From: Streptomyces mobaraensis NBRC 13819 = DSM 40847
GTDB taxonomy: Bacteria > Actinomycetota > Actinomycetes > Streptomycetales > Streptomycetaceae
Assembly: GCF_017916255.1 (NCBI RefSeq)
Contig: NZ_CP072827.1
Coordinates: forward strand, 5,047,501-5,111,500
Length of the DNA: 64,000 nucleotides
Direction: 5' to 3'
Positions 43,891 through 53,260 of the stretch are shown here, piece after piece. A program made the position numbers and the translations under genes. Below the pieces are notes generated by a model that was not told the origin of the DNA, made no database searches, and saw only the letters and a list, made by a program, of their open reading frames with translations. Position 1 is the first letter of the stretch, and every line of letters starts with the position of its first letter.

Positions 43891-46764
43891 TTGCGCAGTA
43901 CCGGAGCACGTTCAGGCAGAGCCGGCAGATCCGGCAGAAGCAGAGCACAGAGCGGCATATCGGGTGCGGCGGCGCTGATCGGCGCCGCCGCACTCGTCGT
44001 CTCGGCGGTCCCGGCCCACGCCGATCCGGCGAAACCGGGGGACGGGCCCGGTCAGGTGATCCCGGCGGGCAGGACCGCGACCCCGGCCCTGGTCCGGGGC
44101 ATCCGCGAGCCCGTCGCCGCGAGCGGCAGCCCCGCCGACGCGGCCCGCGGCCACCTCGCGGAGAAGAAGGGCCGCTACCGCATCGCCGACCCCGGCCGCG
44201 ACCTGCGGCCGGTGCAGACCCTGAGCTCGGGGACGACCGAGACGGTACGGCTCCAGCAGCGGCACCGGGGCGTGGAGGTCCTGGGCGGCCAGTACGTCGT
44301 ACGGATGGAGCACAAGGACGGCAAACGCGTCGTCACCGGCACCTCCGGCAAGTACTTCACCGGGCTGAAGACCGCCACGACCCCCGACGTCGACGAAGAG
44401 CTGGCCGTCGAACGGGCCGTCGGCGCCACCGAGGACCGGCTCGCCGCGCAGCGGGCGGCCGGGCCCCGCAAGAGCGCGGACGACGCCGAGAAGGCGCCCC
44501 CGCTGACCGGCACGGCCCGCGGGCTGGTCGTGCTGCCCAAGGGCGAGGGCGTCCTGACCCAGCACGTCACCGTGCGCGGCGCCGACCCGGCCACCGGCCG
44601 GCCGGTGCTGCAGGAGGTGTACATCGACGCCAAGTCGGGCTACCCGGTCCTCCAGTACAGCGCCATCAAGACGTTCGGCGCGCCGAGCGCCGACGCGGGC
44701 AAGGGCAAGGCCGCGGACGCCTCCCGTACCGCCGCGAAGCGGACCGCGGCGGCGGCCGACGGGCCGCAGGACGGCGCCACCGGCACCGGCGTCCGGCTCG
44801 ACGGCAAGTCCGTCGACCTCCAGGTCACCAAGGACGCGACGCGCAACGAGTACGTGATGCGCGACCTCTCCCGGATGCGCGACAGCACCCACAACGAGCT
44901 GTCCACCTGGGACGCCCGCGGCAAGTCCGTCGACGAGACGTCCGGCACCTGGCCCGAGGGCGTCAAGGAGTTCGGCTCGGCCGACCCGGCGTTCGGCAAG
45001 GACGCCACCGAGTCGGGCGCGGTCGACGCGCACTGGGCCGCCGGCAAGGTCTACGACTACTACCGGACCGTGCACGGCCGGAACAGCCTCAACGGGCGTG
45101 GCATGGCCATCAGGTCCCTGGTGGGCGTGAGCTACTGGGGCATGCCGTACGTCAACGCCTTCTGGGACGGCACCAAGATGGTGTACGGCAACGGCGACGC
45201 CGAGTACCGGCCGCTCTCCGCCGGTCTGGACGTCGTCGGCCACGAGATGACCCACGGCGTCGTCGAGAACTCCGCGGACCTCGTCTACGCCGGCCAGTCG
45301 GGCGCCATGAACGAGGCCATCGCCGACTACTTCGGCAACGCCATCAAGAACGACGCCCGCGGCGTCGCCATGGACGACCCCGACTCCGGTCTGCTCGGCG
45401 AGTCGCTGTGCCGCACCAAGTCGCCGCGCGACTGCGCGTTCCGGGACCTCAACGACGGGAGGACCACCTCCAAGTCCTTCCTCGGCGTGGGCTTCGGCAC
45501 CGACAACGGCGGGGTGCACCTCAACTCGACGATCTTCTCCGGCGCCCTGTGGGACATCCGCCAGGACCTGGACAAGACCCTCGCCGACAAGATCGTCTAC
45601 AAGGCGCTCACCGAGTACATGACGCCGCTGGACGGCTTCACCGAGGGGCGCAACGCCGTGCTCGCCGCGGCGAAGGACCTCAAGGTCACCGACGCCCAAC
45701 TGCGGACCGTCGAGCGCTCGTTCAACGCCCACGGCATCGTCCCCGGCTGGGAGCTCGCCATGGGCGTGGACTCCGACCAGCTGCTGGGCCGGGTCAACAC
45801 CAACGAGAGCCGCGCGGGCGCGGGCGGCGGCTGGTGGGCCGCGTCCAAGTCCAACGACGACGGGACCGAGGCGTACTCCGTCTGGGCCGGCCGCACCGAC
45901 GGCACCGGCGCCCCCAAGCTGATCAGCCCCAACGACGGCCGCTTCCACGTCGACCCGGTCACCGACGGCAAGACCGTGGTGTGGATGTCGTACAAGGGCC
46001 GGGACATCCAGCTGCTGGCCCGGCCGCTGGCCGGCGGGCCGGTCAAGGTGCTCGCCACCAGCCGCTACCGCTTCACCTCGCTGGCGGTCGAGGGCAAGAC
46101 GGTCGCCTTCGAGCTGCACGGGCGGCGCGGCTACACCGCGGCGGCGTACCTGCGGATGGGCCAGGACGACGAACCGGTCCGCATCCCGCCCTCCGCGGGC
46201 ACCGGCCGCTTCAACCGCACCAACTACCCCTCGCTGCACAACGGCAGGATCGCCTTCGCCGACGAGCACCGCGTCGACGGCGCGTACCGGAACGACGTCG
46301 GGATCCTGGACGTCGCCACCGGCAACCGGACCACGGTCAAGCTGACCGACGCCGCGGCCGAGGCCGGCCCGACCGCGATCACCGGCAAGCACGTCTTCTG
46401 GCTGAGCACGCCGGACTACGAGACCGGGCTGACCGCGGTGCGCCGGGCGGACCTGGACGGCGGTAACGTCGTCGACATCAGCCCGGCGACGGGCAAGGAC
46501 GCGCTGCGCGGCGTGCTGCTCACGGCCTCCGACGAGGCGGTGACGGTCCTGGCGCAGACCCCGGACACCCAGTACCGCAACGAGACGCTGTCCAAGCTGT
46601 GGCAGTTCTCGCCGGACGGCGCCCGCAAGGGCCGGGTCTCCTGCAACCGCGGTGAGCAGCTGGGCGGCGCGGCCGACACCGGCACCCGCGTGGTGTGGAC
46701 CGACGCGACCACCGGCTACACCGACCTGGTGACCCGGCACCGCCCGGCCGGCAACTGCGGCTGA
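43891..46764 (+). CDS. Secreted M4 (thermolysin-family) metalloprotease with C-terminal beta-propeller
   Basis: 957 residues from TTG with GGGGGAG upstream. The signal peptide ends near residue 46 (GAAALIGAAALVVSAVPAHA). An FTP/PepSY-type propeptide follows (QQRHRGVEVLGGQYVVRM). The catalytic domain has HEMTH (H451-H455), the third zinc ligand E475 in MNEAIADYFGN, and the NGGVHLNSTIFSGALWDI active-site region. After residue 630 comes a domain of short WD-like blades (VDPVTDGKTVVWMSYKG; YPSLHNGRIAFADEHR), perhaps for substrate or wall binding. Normal M4 proteases stop near residue 600, so the extension is notable. Confidence 0.9.
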   Translation: MRSTGARSGRAGRSGRSRAQSGISGAAALIGAAALVVSAVPAHADPAKPGDGPGQVIPAGRTATPALVRGIREPVAASGSPADAARGHLAEKKGRYRIADPGRDLRPVQTLSSGTTETVRLQQRHRGVEVLGGQYVVRMEHKDGKRVVTGTSGKYFTGLKTATTPDVDEELAVERAVGATEDRLAAQRAAGPRKSADDAEKAPPLTGTARGLVVLPKGEGVLTQHVTVRGADPATGRPVLQEVYIDAKSGYPVLQYSAIKTFGAPSADAGKGKAADASRTAAKRTAAAADGPQDGATGTGVRLDGKSVDLQVTKDATRNEYVMRDLSRMRDSTHNELSTWDARGKSVDETSGTWPEGVKEFGSADPAFGKDATESGAVDAHWAAGKVYDYYRTVHGRNSLNGRGMAIRSLVGVSYWGMPYVNAFWDGTKMVYGNGDAEYRPLSAGLDVVGHEMTHGVVENSADLVYAGQSGAMNEAIADYFGNAIKNDARGVAMDDPDSGLLGESLCRTKSPRDCAFRDLNDGRTTSKSFLGVGFGTDNGGVHLNSTIFSGALWDIRQDLDKTLADKIVYKALTEYMTPLDGFTEGRNAVLAAAKDLKVTDAQLRTVERSFNAHGIVPGWELAMGVDSDQLLGRVNTNESRAGAGGGWWAASKSNDDGTEAYSVWAGRTDGTGAPKLISPNDGRFHVDPVTDGKTVVWMSYKGRDIQLLARPLAGGPVKVLATSRYRFTSLAVEGKTVAFELHGRRGYTAAAYLRMGQDDEPVRIPPSAGTGRFNRTNYPSLHNGRIAFADEHRVDGAYRNDVGILDVATGNRTTVKLTDAAAEAGPTAITGKHVFWLSTPDYETGLTAVRRADLDGGNVVDISPATGKDALRGVLLTASDEAVTVLAQTPDTQYRNETLSKLWQFSPDGARKGRVSCNRGEQLGGAADTGTRVVWTDATTGYTDLVTRHRPAGNCG

Positions 46765-46785
46765 CGGCCGACGCCCGGTGGGACG

Positions 46786-46836
46786 CTGACGGCCGTGCCC
46801 CCGGCGCCGATGTGCCGGGGGCACGGCCCGCCGTCA
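46786..46836. terminator. Bidirectional terminator between the M4 protease and lysozyme genes
   Basis: A perfect 14-base stem (GCCGTGCCCCCGGC at 46792-46805, complement at 46814-46827) has an 8-base loop. CTGACG/CGTCAG pairs extend it. It starts about 22 bases after the protease stop. Confidence 0.85.
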
Positions 46837-46872
46837 GGCCGCTTCTCAGCCGACCGCCGACCGCCGGCCGCC

Positions 46873-46932
46873 GACCGCAGACCGCAGACCGCAGACCGCA
46901 GACCGCAGACCGCAGACCGCAGACCGCAGACC
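46873..46932. repeat. Heptanucleotide tandem repeat (GACCGCA)n
   Basis: Eight exact copies of GACCGCA plus a four-base partial. They are preceded by diverged GACCGCC/GGCCGCC versions and followed by GGCCGTCAGCC variants. The array lies between convergent genes just outside both coding sequences. Unit number is likely to vary between strains. Confidence 0.95.
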
Positions 46933-46954
46933 TCCGGCCGTCAGCCGCCGGCCG

Positions 46955-47836
46955 TCAGCCGTCGGCCAGTGCCTGGAGGCGGGATTGCGAGCCGTTGAAG
47001 CGGTTGTGGTCGCCGACCGTCGGCCCGGTGTCGGTGTACTGCCAGAACGTGTGGAAGCTCCAGCCGGCCGGGAGCGTCCCCGGCGACCCGGAATAGCGTG
47101 GGATCCAGAGCGGGTTGACGGCGCCGAAGCCGGCGTAGTCACCGGTGCACCGCTGCCACCAGGCGGTGGAGGTGTAGAGGACGGCGTCGCGGCCGGTGCG
47201 CTGCCGGTAGGTGCCGAAGAAGTCGGTCATCCAGTCGACCAGGGCGGTGGCGCTCATCCCGTAGCAGATGTCGCCGTAGGGGTTGTACTCCATGTCGAGC
47301 ACGCCCGGCAGCGTCCGCCCGTCGGCGGACCAGCCGCCGCCGTGGTCGGCGAAGTAGTTCGCCTGGGCGGCGCCGCCGGAGTGGTCGGGCAGCGCGAAGT
47401 GGTAGGAGCCGCGCAGCATGCCGACGTTGTACGAGCCGTTGTACTGCTGGGCGAAGTACGGGTTGGTGTAGCCGGTGCCCTCGGTGGCCTTGACGTAGGC
47501 GAAGCGGGCGCCGGAGTTCCAGAGGGTGCTCCACGCCACGTTGCCGTTGTGGCTGCTGACGTCCACGCCTTCGACGGAGGCGGTCAGCCGCGCCGGTTCG
47601 TTGACGGACCGGCCGCCCTCGTGGAGGCGGACCGTGGAGCCCATCCAGTCGCGGTCCGGGTGGCCCGGGCGGGGCGCCGCGAAGCCGCCGGCGGCGTGCG
47701 CGGTGCCGGGGAGGGCGACGAGCAGGGCGAACACGGCGAGCAGGAGGGTCAGGAGGGTCGGGAAGGAGGGGACGGCCGCCCGCGTAGCGGGTCTGCGGCG
47801 GGCGTGGGGACTGGTGGGGCGGGGGAGTGCGGACAT
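46955..47836 (-). CDS. Secreted GH25 lysozyme (N,O-diacetylmuramidase type)
   Basis: 293 residues from ATG with CGGAGG upstream. The signal peptide (LLTLLLAVFALLVALPGTAHA) ends near residue 48. The GH25 barrel carries VEGVDVSSHNGNVAWSTLWN (catalytic Asp), YVKATEGTGYTNPYFAQQY, GSYHFALPD, and the DMEYNP acidic pair on the fourth strand. It ends in FWQYTDTGPTVGDHNRFNGS, the Trp-Gln-Tyr motif of the family. It cleaves the beta-1,4 bond of peptidoglycan outside the cell. No wall-binding domain is attached. Confidence 0.93.
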   Translation of the reverse strand: MSALPRPTSPHARRRPATRAAVPSFPTLLTLLLAVFALLVALPGTAHAAGGFAAPRPGHPDRDWMGSTVRLHEGGRSVNEPARLTASVEGVDVSSHNGNVAWSTLWNSGARFAYVKATEGTGYTNPYFAQQYNGSYNVGMLRGSYHFALPDHSGGAAQANYFADHGGGWSADGRTLPGVLDMEYNPYGDICYGMSATALVDWMTDFFGTYRQRTGRDAVLYTSTAWWQRCTGDYAGFGAVNPLWIPRYSGSPGTLPAGWSFHTFWQYTDTGPTVGDHNRFNGSQSRLQALADG

Positions 47837-48060
47837 GCTGCCTCCGGGACCTCGGTGGGGGAGGATCCGATCGGTGGGCGCCGATTGGCGCGGCCATGAC
47901 ATAGATATGCCCACTCGACAAACTACGCGGGGAGCGGTATCGGGGATAGGCCCCCGGGGTGCCGTCGTTGGTCTAATCCTGCGAAATACTGACGGAGCTG
48001 CGGCGACCTGCCGCGACCCGGGCAAAGTTTCACGTACTGGAAAGCCGGAGAGGGCCCCAC

Positions 48061-48555
48061 GTGCACCAGACCACCACGCCGCCTCCCGAGGAGGGCGGCA
48101 CGGACCAGCGGACCGCCAGTGGTGAGGACCACCCGTTCCTCGCCCTGGAACGCGAGCTCTCCGTGTTCCTGCGCCGCGCCCGCGCCTCCTCGGGGGAGAT
48201 GGCACGCGAGGTCCACCCCGAGCTCGAAGCCGCCGCCTACGGCCTGCTGGTCCGGCTGGCCGACGCCGGCCGCCAGCGCGCCACCGACCTCGCCGCCTAC
48301 TTCGGCGTCGGCAAGGCCACCATGAGCCGCCAGCTCCGCGCCCTGAGCGACCTCGGCCTGGTCACCCGCACCCCCGACCCGGCGGACGGCCGCGCCTCGC
48401 TGGTCGCCCTCACCGAGGAGGGGCACGCCCGCTTCAGCCGCGTCCGCGACGCCCGCCGGGGCCAGTACATGCGCAAGCTCGCCGACTGGGACCGCGCCGA
48501 GATCGGCGAACTGGCCCGGCTGCTGCACCGGCTGAACACGACCCTGGGCGGCTGA
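48061..48555 (+). CDS. MarR-family transcriptional regulator
   Basis: 164 residues from GTG with GGAGAGG upstream. It is a winged helix of the MarR type: AAYGLLVRLADAGRQRATDLA, YFGVGKATMSRQLRALSDLGLV and the wing TPDPADGRASLVALT, with N- and C-terminal dimerisation helices. It is divergent from the lysozyme gene by about 225 bases and may regulate itself. I found no clear dyad in the gap. The ligand is unknown. Confidence 0.9.
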   Translation: MHQTTTPPPEEGGTDQRTASGEDHPFLALERELSVFLRRARASSGEMAREVHPELEAAAYGLLVRLADAGRQRATDLAAYFGVGKATMSRQLRALSDLGLVTRTPDPADGRASLVALTEEGHARFSRVRDARRGQYMRKLADWDRAEIGELARLLHRLNTTLGG

Positions 48556-49035
48556 CGGGCCGGGGACGGGCGAGGGGCCGCGGGTGGCGGACGGGCCCGG
48601 GGCGGGCCGTTTCGTCGATGTGAGCGGATCGTTCATCGGACTCCCCGAGTGGCTGACGGTCACGCGACGGCGGACGGCCGCCGCAGGCCGTTCCGGACGG
48701 ATACCCGGCATGGACCGCTCCAGGCGGGAGGTTCACCCGGACGCCGCGCCCGAAGGGGGATCCGGCCGTGGGCGGGGCCCCGGCCCGCTTGCCCCGCGGA
48801 CCCGCGCGGGGCCTTCGGCCGCGGGGCCTTCGGCCGCAGGGCCGGTCCGCAGACGTCTCCGGCCGCAGGGGCTGCCCGGACGCGTGGGGTCGCGGGGCTT
48901 GTCCGGAGCGCCTTCGGTCGCGGACTGGCCGGGAGGCGCCTCCGTCCACGGCGGGGCCCGCTCGCCGGTGGAGCCACCCGTCCGCCGGCAGGCCCGCCCG
49001 CCGGCGGACCCGCTCGCCCGCCGGCCCCCGGCCGG
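48556..49035. other. 480-base non-coding gap with low-complexity tandem repeat
   Basis: Between MarR and the minus-strand PP2C gene I see no gene I can support. The stretch contains two exact tandem copies of GCGGGGCCTTCGGCC (48806-48820 and 48821-48835) and further GGCC-rich near-repeats, which keep several frames open by composition alone. Confidence 0.6.
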
Positions 49036-49809
49036 CTAGAGCTCCGCGTACACCGCCGCCGCGTCGTCGTGCACCTTCCCCCGCCGGAACAGGCGCCGGT
49101 CCGGGTCGGCCAGTTCCGCCGCCCGGACCCGGTCGACGAGGGCGCGCGGGCCGCTCTTGGCCAGCAGGGCGGCGCAGGCGGTCCAGTCGCCCTCGGCGAA
49201 GACCTCCACCCAGCGGGCCGCGCCGTCGCTGAGCGCGGCCAGGGCGCGGACCCCGGCGCGCGGCAGCGCGCCGGTGACGGCCAGGCCGGCCACGGCCGGG
49301 TCGGCGGCGGCCGTGTGGAAGCCGCCCTCGGCGTTGCGGTGGGCGTCCGTCACCGGGCCGAGCGCGGCGAGCCGGGCGATCCGGTCGTCGAGCACGGGCG
49401 TCACCGCGCCGTCCGCGCCCTCCACCAGGAGGACGGAGTCCGACAGCACCAGGTACTCCACCCGCTCCTCGTCCCAGCGGGCGGCCACCACGGTGGCCTG
49501 CGGGGTGCGGCGGTGACCGAGATCACAGTGGGCCCGGTGGGCGTCCGCGGCGCGGGTGATCGCGTCGGACAGGCAGTGGCGGAGCGTCAGTTCGCGCCGG
49601 GTGGCGCACAGTTCCAGCAGTGCGCCGCCCAGACGCGCCGTGAACCAGGGAACGCCGTGCTCACAGCCGTCGTCCCCGTCCGGCGGCGGCGTCACGCCGT
49701 CCAGCAGCACCAGCGCGCCGCCCTGTCCGGAAGCGGGCAGGACCGCCGAGACGAAGTCCTCGTTGGGCCGGGCCGGGTCGCCCGGCCGGGTGGCCAGCTC
49801 GATGCGCAT
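49036..49809 (-). CDS. PP2C-family protein phosphatase
   Basis: 257 residues from ATG. Metal-binding acidic residues of the PP2C fold are in place: ARPNEDF near residue 17, LVLLDGVTPP, ALSDGAARWVEVF and GKVHDDAAAV at the C-terminus. The central His-rich segment (AHRAHCDLGHRR) is unusual. It probably dephosphorylates Ser/Thr residues in the cytoplasm. It is divergent from the conservon by 302 bases. Confidence 0.82.
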   Translation of the reverse strand: MRIELATRPGDPARPNEDFVSAVLPASGQGGALVLLDGVTPPPDGDDGCEHGVPWFTARLGGALLELCATRRELTLRHCLSDAITRAADAHRAHCDLGHRRTPQATVVAARWDEERVEYLVLSDSVLLVEGADGAVTPVLDDRIARLAALGPVTDAHRNAEGGFHTAAADPAVAGLAVTGALPRAGVRALAALSDGAARWVEVFAEGDWTACAALLAKSGPRALVDRVRAAELADPDRRLFRRGKVHDDAAAVYAEL

Positions 49810-50111
49810 GGGGCCAGTGTGCACGAGCCGTGATTTCCGCGGCGGTTGACGCGCATCCTTCCGGCGGGCCGGGCGGTTTACCGGGTGGCGGTTGCCGGGG
49901 GCGGCGGACGCGGCGGACACGACACTCCACCTACGCGACGGAGGCGGCGTGCGGCCGGTGGACGATCACGGCAACTTCCGGGACGGAACCCCACACCTTC
50001 GGGTGTGGCGGACGGATGACCGGCGCCCGCCCCGCCCCCGTGCTGACAAGGTCCAGTCAGCGCCAGGGGTGGGCGGGACCCAGACCGGACGAGAGCGGAT
50101 TGTGAGCACCG
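49810..50111. other. Divergent control region of the PP2C gene and conservon, with UUCG hairpin
   Basis: The 302-base gap contains a CCACACC-TTCG-GGTGTGG hairpin at 49991-50008, a tight UUCG tetraloop stem 104 bases before cvnA. It could be a leader structure or a weak terminator. No gene is seen in this stretch. Confidence 0.45.
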
Positions 50112-52712
50112 GTGCGGAAGAAGCGGCTTCGGGGCGGGCGACGGGAGCGACAGACCACGGGGGTGCCGGAGGGCACCGCCCGCGCCCGCAACCGGCTCGT
50201 CCTCTCCGTCGCGACCGCCTCCCTGGCGGTCCTCGGCGCGGGCGCGCTGGGCGTCGCGGACGCCTACCGCGACGCGGCGGACACCGCGCGGCTGGTCCCC
50301 ACGGCCGAGGCCGCGAGCGACGCGGTGCGCCTCGCCCACGAACTGGCGGACGAGCGCGACGCGGTCACCGAGTACGTGGCGGCCGGCCGGGGTCCCGTAC
50401 CGGCCACCCTCGCGGCCCGGCGCGCCCGGACGGACCGGCGGCTCGGCGCCTTCCTGACCTCGGCGACGACGCGCGCCGGGCTCCCCGAGGCGGTCCGCAC
50501 CCGGCTCGACGGCCTGGCCGGGGAACGGCGTACGGTCCTCACCGGCTCCGCCGACCCGCTGACCGTCTTCCGCACGTACACCTCCACCGTGCAGGCCCTG
50601 CACGGCGTCGCCGGCACCCTCGCGGCCCGGCTGCCCGAGCGGGCCGGGACGGGCGACGGCGAGGCCGTGGCGCTGCTCGGCCGCGCGGTCGAGGAGGCGT
50701 CCGCCACCCGCGGGCTGCTCCTCGCCTCGTACGCCGCCTCCGCCGCCCACGGCGAACGGCCCGAACTGGCCGCCGCCGCCCAGCAGACCGACACCCGCGA
50801 GCGCGCCGCCCGCGCCGACTTCGCCCAGCTCGCCCCGGCCAAGGCCCGCGACGCCTACGCCCGGGAGGTGAGCGGCCCGGACGTGTCCGCCGCCGAGTCC
50901 CGGCTCCCCGCCCTGGTCGCCGGGGAGCGGGTGCAGGACCCCGGGCCGGTGCGCGCCCTGCTCACCACCCGCCTCGACCGGATGCGCGGCGTCGAGACCG
51001 ACCTGGCCGCCGCCGAGGCCGACCACCTGGCGCGGGTCCACGAGCGCGACGTGACGGCCTTCCAGGTGCGCGCCGGGCTGGTCGCCCTGTGCTTCGCCGC
51101 CGCCCTGTTCGGCGGCGTCCGGGCCACCCGCTCGCTGACCCGCCCGCTGGCCGCCCTCCGGCAGGGTGCCCGCCGGGTCTGCGCCGACCCCGGCGCCACC
51201 GAACCGGTCGCCTTCAAGGGCCGGGACGACGAGTTCGCGGAGATCGCCCGCTCGGTCAACGTCCTGCACGGCACCGTCGTCCGGCAGCGGGAGCGCATCA
51301 CCCTGCTGGAGGGCGAGCGGGCCCGGCTGGACGCCGCCCGCCAGGACCTCGCCGAGGAGCGCGACGCGCTGCGCGCCCGCGACCGGGACCGCGAGGAGAA
51401 GCTCGCCGGCCTCGCCGGACGCGCCCACACCACCTGTGCCAGCCTGTCGCTGCGCACCCTCGGCCTGGTCGAGCGGCAACTGACGGTCATCGAGGGGCTG
51501 GAGGCGCACGAGGCCGACCCCGACCGCCTCGACGTCCTCTTCAAACTCGACCACCTCGCCACCCGGATGCGCAGGCACAGCGAGAACCTGCTGGTCCTGG
51601 CCGGCTCCGAGCACGCCGGCGGGCACGCCGGGGCGGTCCCGCTGCTGGACGTGCTGCGGGCCGCCGTCAGCGAGATCGAACGGTACGAGCGGGTCCGCAT
51701 CCACTCCCTTCCGGCCCGCTCCCAGCTGGCCGGCTTCGCCTCGGACGACATCAGCCACCTGGTCGCCGAACTCCTGGAGAACGCCACGGCGTTCTCGCCG
51801 CCGGACGTGCCCGTGCAGGTCTCCGGCTGGCTGCTGGAGAACGGCGACGTGATGCTGTCCGTCCAGGACGAGGGCATCGGCATGGCCCCGGACCGTCTGG
51901 AGCAGATCAACTCCCTGCTGGCGCAGGCCGATCCGGAGCCGCCGGGCGCGGGCCCGGCGGGCGTTCCGGACGACGCCGTGATGGGCCTCGGCCTCTACGT
52001 CGTCGCGCGGCTCGCGGCCCGGCACGGCGTCCGCGTCCAGCTGCGCGAGCAGCGGCCCGGCGGCATCACGGCCGTCGTGGTGCTGCCCGCCCGGCTGCTG
52101 CCCGCGGGCCCGCCGGCCGCGGCCGAGCCGCAGACCGCGCCCCCGGTGCCGGGCGCCTCCACCGCCCCGCCCGTCCAGCTCCCGGGCGTCGCCGCCGAGG
52201 CCAACTCGCACGTGATGTCCGGGCGTTCGCGACGGATGGCCGGGTTCGCGCCCCAGCCGGCGGCCTCCGGACCGCCGGACGACGCGACGATCCAGCTCAT
52301 CGTCCCGGAGCGGGGCGCCGCGCCCGTCGTCCCGCCCGAGGTGCGTCCGCTCAGCCCGGAGGGCCGCCCCACCGTCCCCGCCCAGCCCGGCGGGAGCGGA
52401 CGGCACGCCCGGCCCCCGGCCCCGGACCCGTACCCGACCGGTACGGCGGAAGGTGCCCTCACCGACAGCGGTCTGCCCAAGCGCACCCCGCGCTCGGTGC
52501 CGCAGGCGGTGACGGTGTCACCGCCCCGGCAGGTGCGCAAGGGCGTGGACGCGGAGGCGCTGCGGGCCAAGCTCGCCGGGTTCCAGCAGGGGGCGCGGGA
52601 AGGGCGGCGCGACGTCGAGCAGGAGCTCGCGGGGCGCGAGGGCGGCCGGCGCCGGGCGGCGGCGCCGCCCGCAGGTGGTGACGTCGGCGATGTCGAGGAG
52701 GCACGCGGTTGA
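50112..52712 (+). CDS. cvnA: Conservon sensor-kinase-like protein CvnA
   Basis: 866 residues from GTG. TM1 is at about 27-48 (VLSVATASLAVLGAGALGVAD). A large extracytoplasmic helical domain of the NIT (nitrate/nitrite sensing) type runs to about 315, with TM2 (AGLVALCFAAALFGGV) near 319-335. A HAMP-like region and coiled coil (RARLDAARQDLAEERDALRA) follow. The HATPase domain has VAELLENATAFSPPD, DEGIGMAP and GLGLYVVARLA. There is no conventional phospho-acceptor H-box, as in CvnA proteins. A long Pro-rich tail ends the protein. It is the receptor of a G-protein-like conservon, coupled to the next gene by a TTGA overlap. Confidence 0.9.
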   Translation: MRKKRLRGGRRERQTTGVPEGTARARNRLVLSVATASLAVLGAGALGVADAYRDAADTARLVPTAEAASDAVRLAHELADERDAVTEYVAAGRGPVPATLAARRARTDRRLGAFLTSATTRAGLPEAVRTRLDGLAGERRTVLTGSADPLTVFRTYTSTVQALHGVAGTLAARLPERAGTGDGEAVALLGRAVEEASATRGLLLASYAASAAHGERPELAAAAQQTDTRERAARADFAQLAPAKARDAYAREVSGPDVSAAESRLPALVAGERVQDPGPVRALLTTRLDRMRGVETDLAAAEADHLARVHERDVTAFQVRAGLVALCFAAALFGGVRATRSLTRPLAALRQGARRVCADPGATEPVAFKGRDDEFAEIARSVNVLHGTVVRQRERITLLEGERARLDAARQDLAEERDALRARDRDREEKLAGLAGRAHTTCASLSLRTLGLVERQLTVIEGLEAHEADPDRLDVLFKLDHLATRMRRHSENLLVLAGSEHAGGHAGAVPLLDVLRAAVSEIERYERVRIHSLPARSQLAGFASDDISHLVAELLENATAFSPPDVPVQVSGWLLENGDVMLSVQDEGIGMAPDRLEQINSLLAQADPEPPGAGPAGVPDDAVMGLGLYVVARLAARHGVRVQLREQRPGGITAVVVLPARLLPAGPPAAAEPQTAPPVPGASTAPPVQLPGVAAEANSHVMSGRSRRMAGFAPQPAASGPPDDATIQLIVPERGAAPVVPPEVRPLSPEGRPTVPAQPGGSGRHARPPAPDPYPTGTAEGALTDSGLPKRTPRSVPQAVTVSPPRQVRKGVDAEALRAKLAGFQQGAREGRRDVEQELAGREGGRRRAAAPPAGGDVGDVEEARG

Positions 52713-53260
52713 CTGCATTTTCCCGGGGGGCGACCCCCGTCACCCCCGTCGGCACCCCAGGAATCCCCGGCGGCGCCGGACTTCCCTCCGGCGGCACCGG
52801 CTACGGGCTGAGCCATGAGGCCCGCAACCTCCAATGGCTGCTGACCGACGTGGTCGAGGAGGTGCCCGGCGTCCGGTCCGTGGCGGTCGTCTCCTCCGAC
52901 GGCCTGCTGCTGCTCTCCTCCGACCCGCGGCAGCGGCCGGACGGCGGCGGCCCGGTGGACGGTCCCCGGCACTCCAGCGCCGACCTGGCGACCATCGTCG
53001 CCGGCCTGGGCAGCCTCACCACCGGGGCCGCGTCCCTGATGGACGGGGGCACCGTCAAACAGACCATGGTGGCCATGGAGGAGGGCAGCCTGTTCGTCAT
53101 GACCATCAGCGACGGCTCACTGCTGGGCGTCCACACCGCCCCGGACTGCGACATGAGCGTCGTCGCCTACCACATGGCGCTGTTCGTCGGCCGCGCCGGA
53201 CACGTCCTGACCCCCGAACTCCGCCGCGAGCTGCGGCAGTCGGTGGAGGCGGTCAGGTGA
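52709..53260 (+). CDS. cvnB: Conservon roadblock/LC7 protein CvnB
   Basis: 183 residues from TTG. About 40 Gly/Pro-rich residues lead to a roadblock/LC7 domain: NLQWLLTDVVEEVPGVRSVAVVSSDGLLL, ATIVAGLGSLTTGAASLMDGG and then the ISDGSLLGVHTAP strand. It resembles GTPase-regulating proteins such as MglB. In conservons it works with CvnC and CvnD downstream of CvnA. Four-base overlaps with the genes on both sides point to a tightly coupled operon. Confidence 0.9.
   Translation: MTAFSRGATPVTPVGTPGIPGGAGLPSGGTGYGLSHEARNLQWLLTDVVEEVPGVRSVAVVSSDGLLLLSSDPRQRPDGGGPVDGPRHSSADLATIVAGLGSLTTGAASLMDGGTVKQTMVAMEEGSLFVMTISDGSLLGVHTAPDCDMSVVAYHMALFVGRAGHVLTPELRRELRQSVEAVR

Noticed and set aside
46873..46932. 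CRISPR array
   Set aside because: Units are 7 bases with no spacers and no cas genes nearby.
48584..49039. Protein-coding gene in the gap after MarR
   Set aside because: The frame is open only because of GC-rich low-complexity repeats; no ribosome site or recognisable protein.
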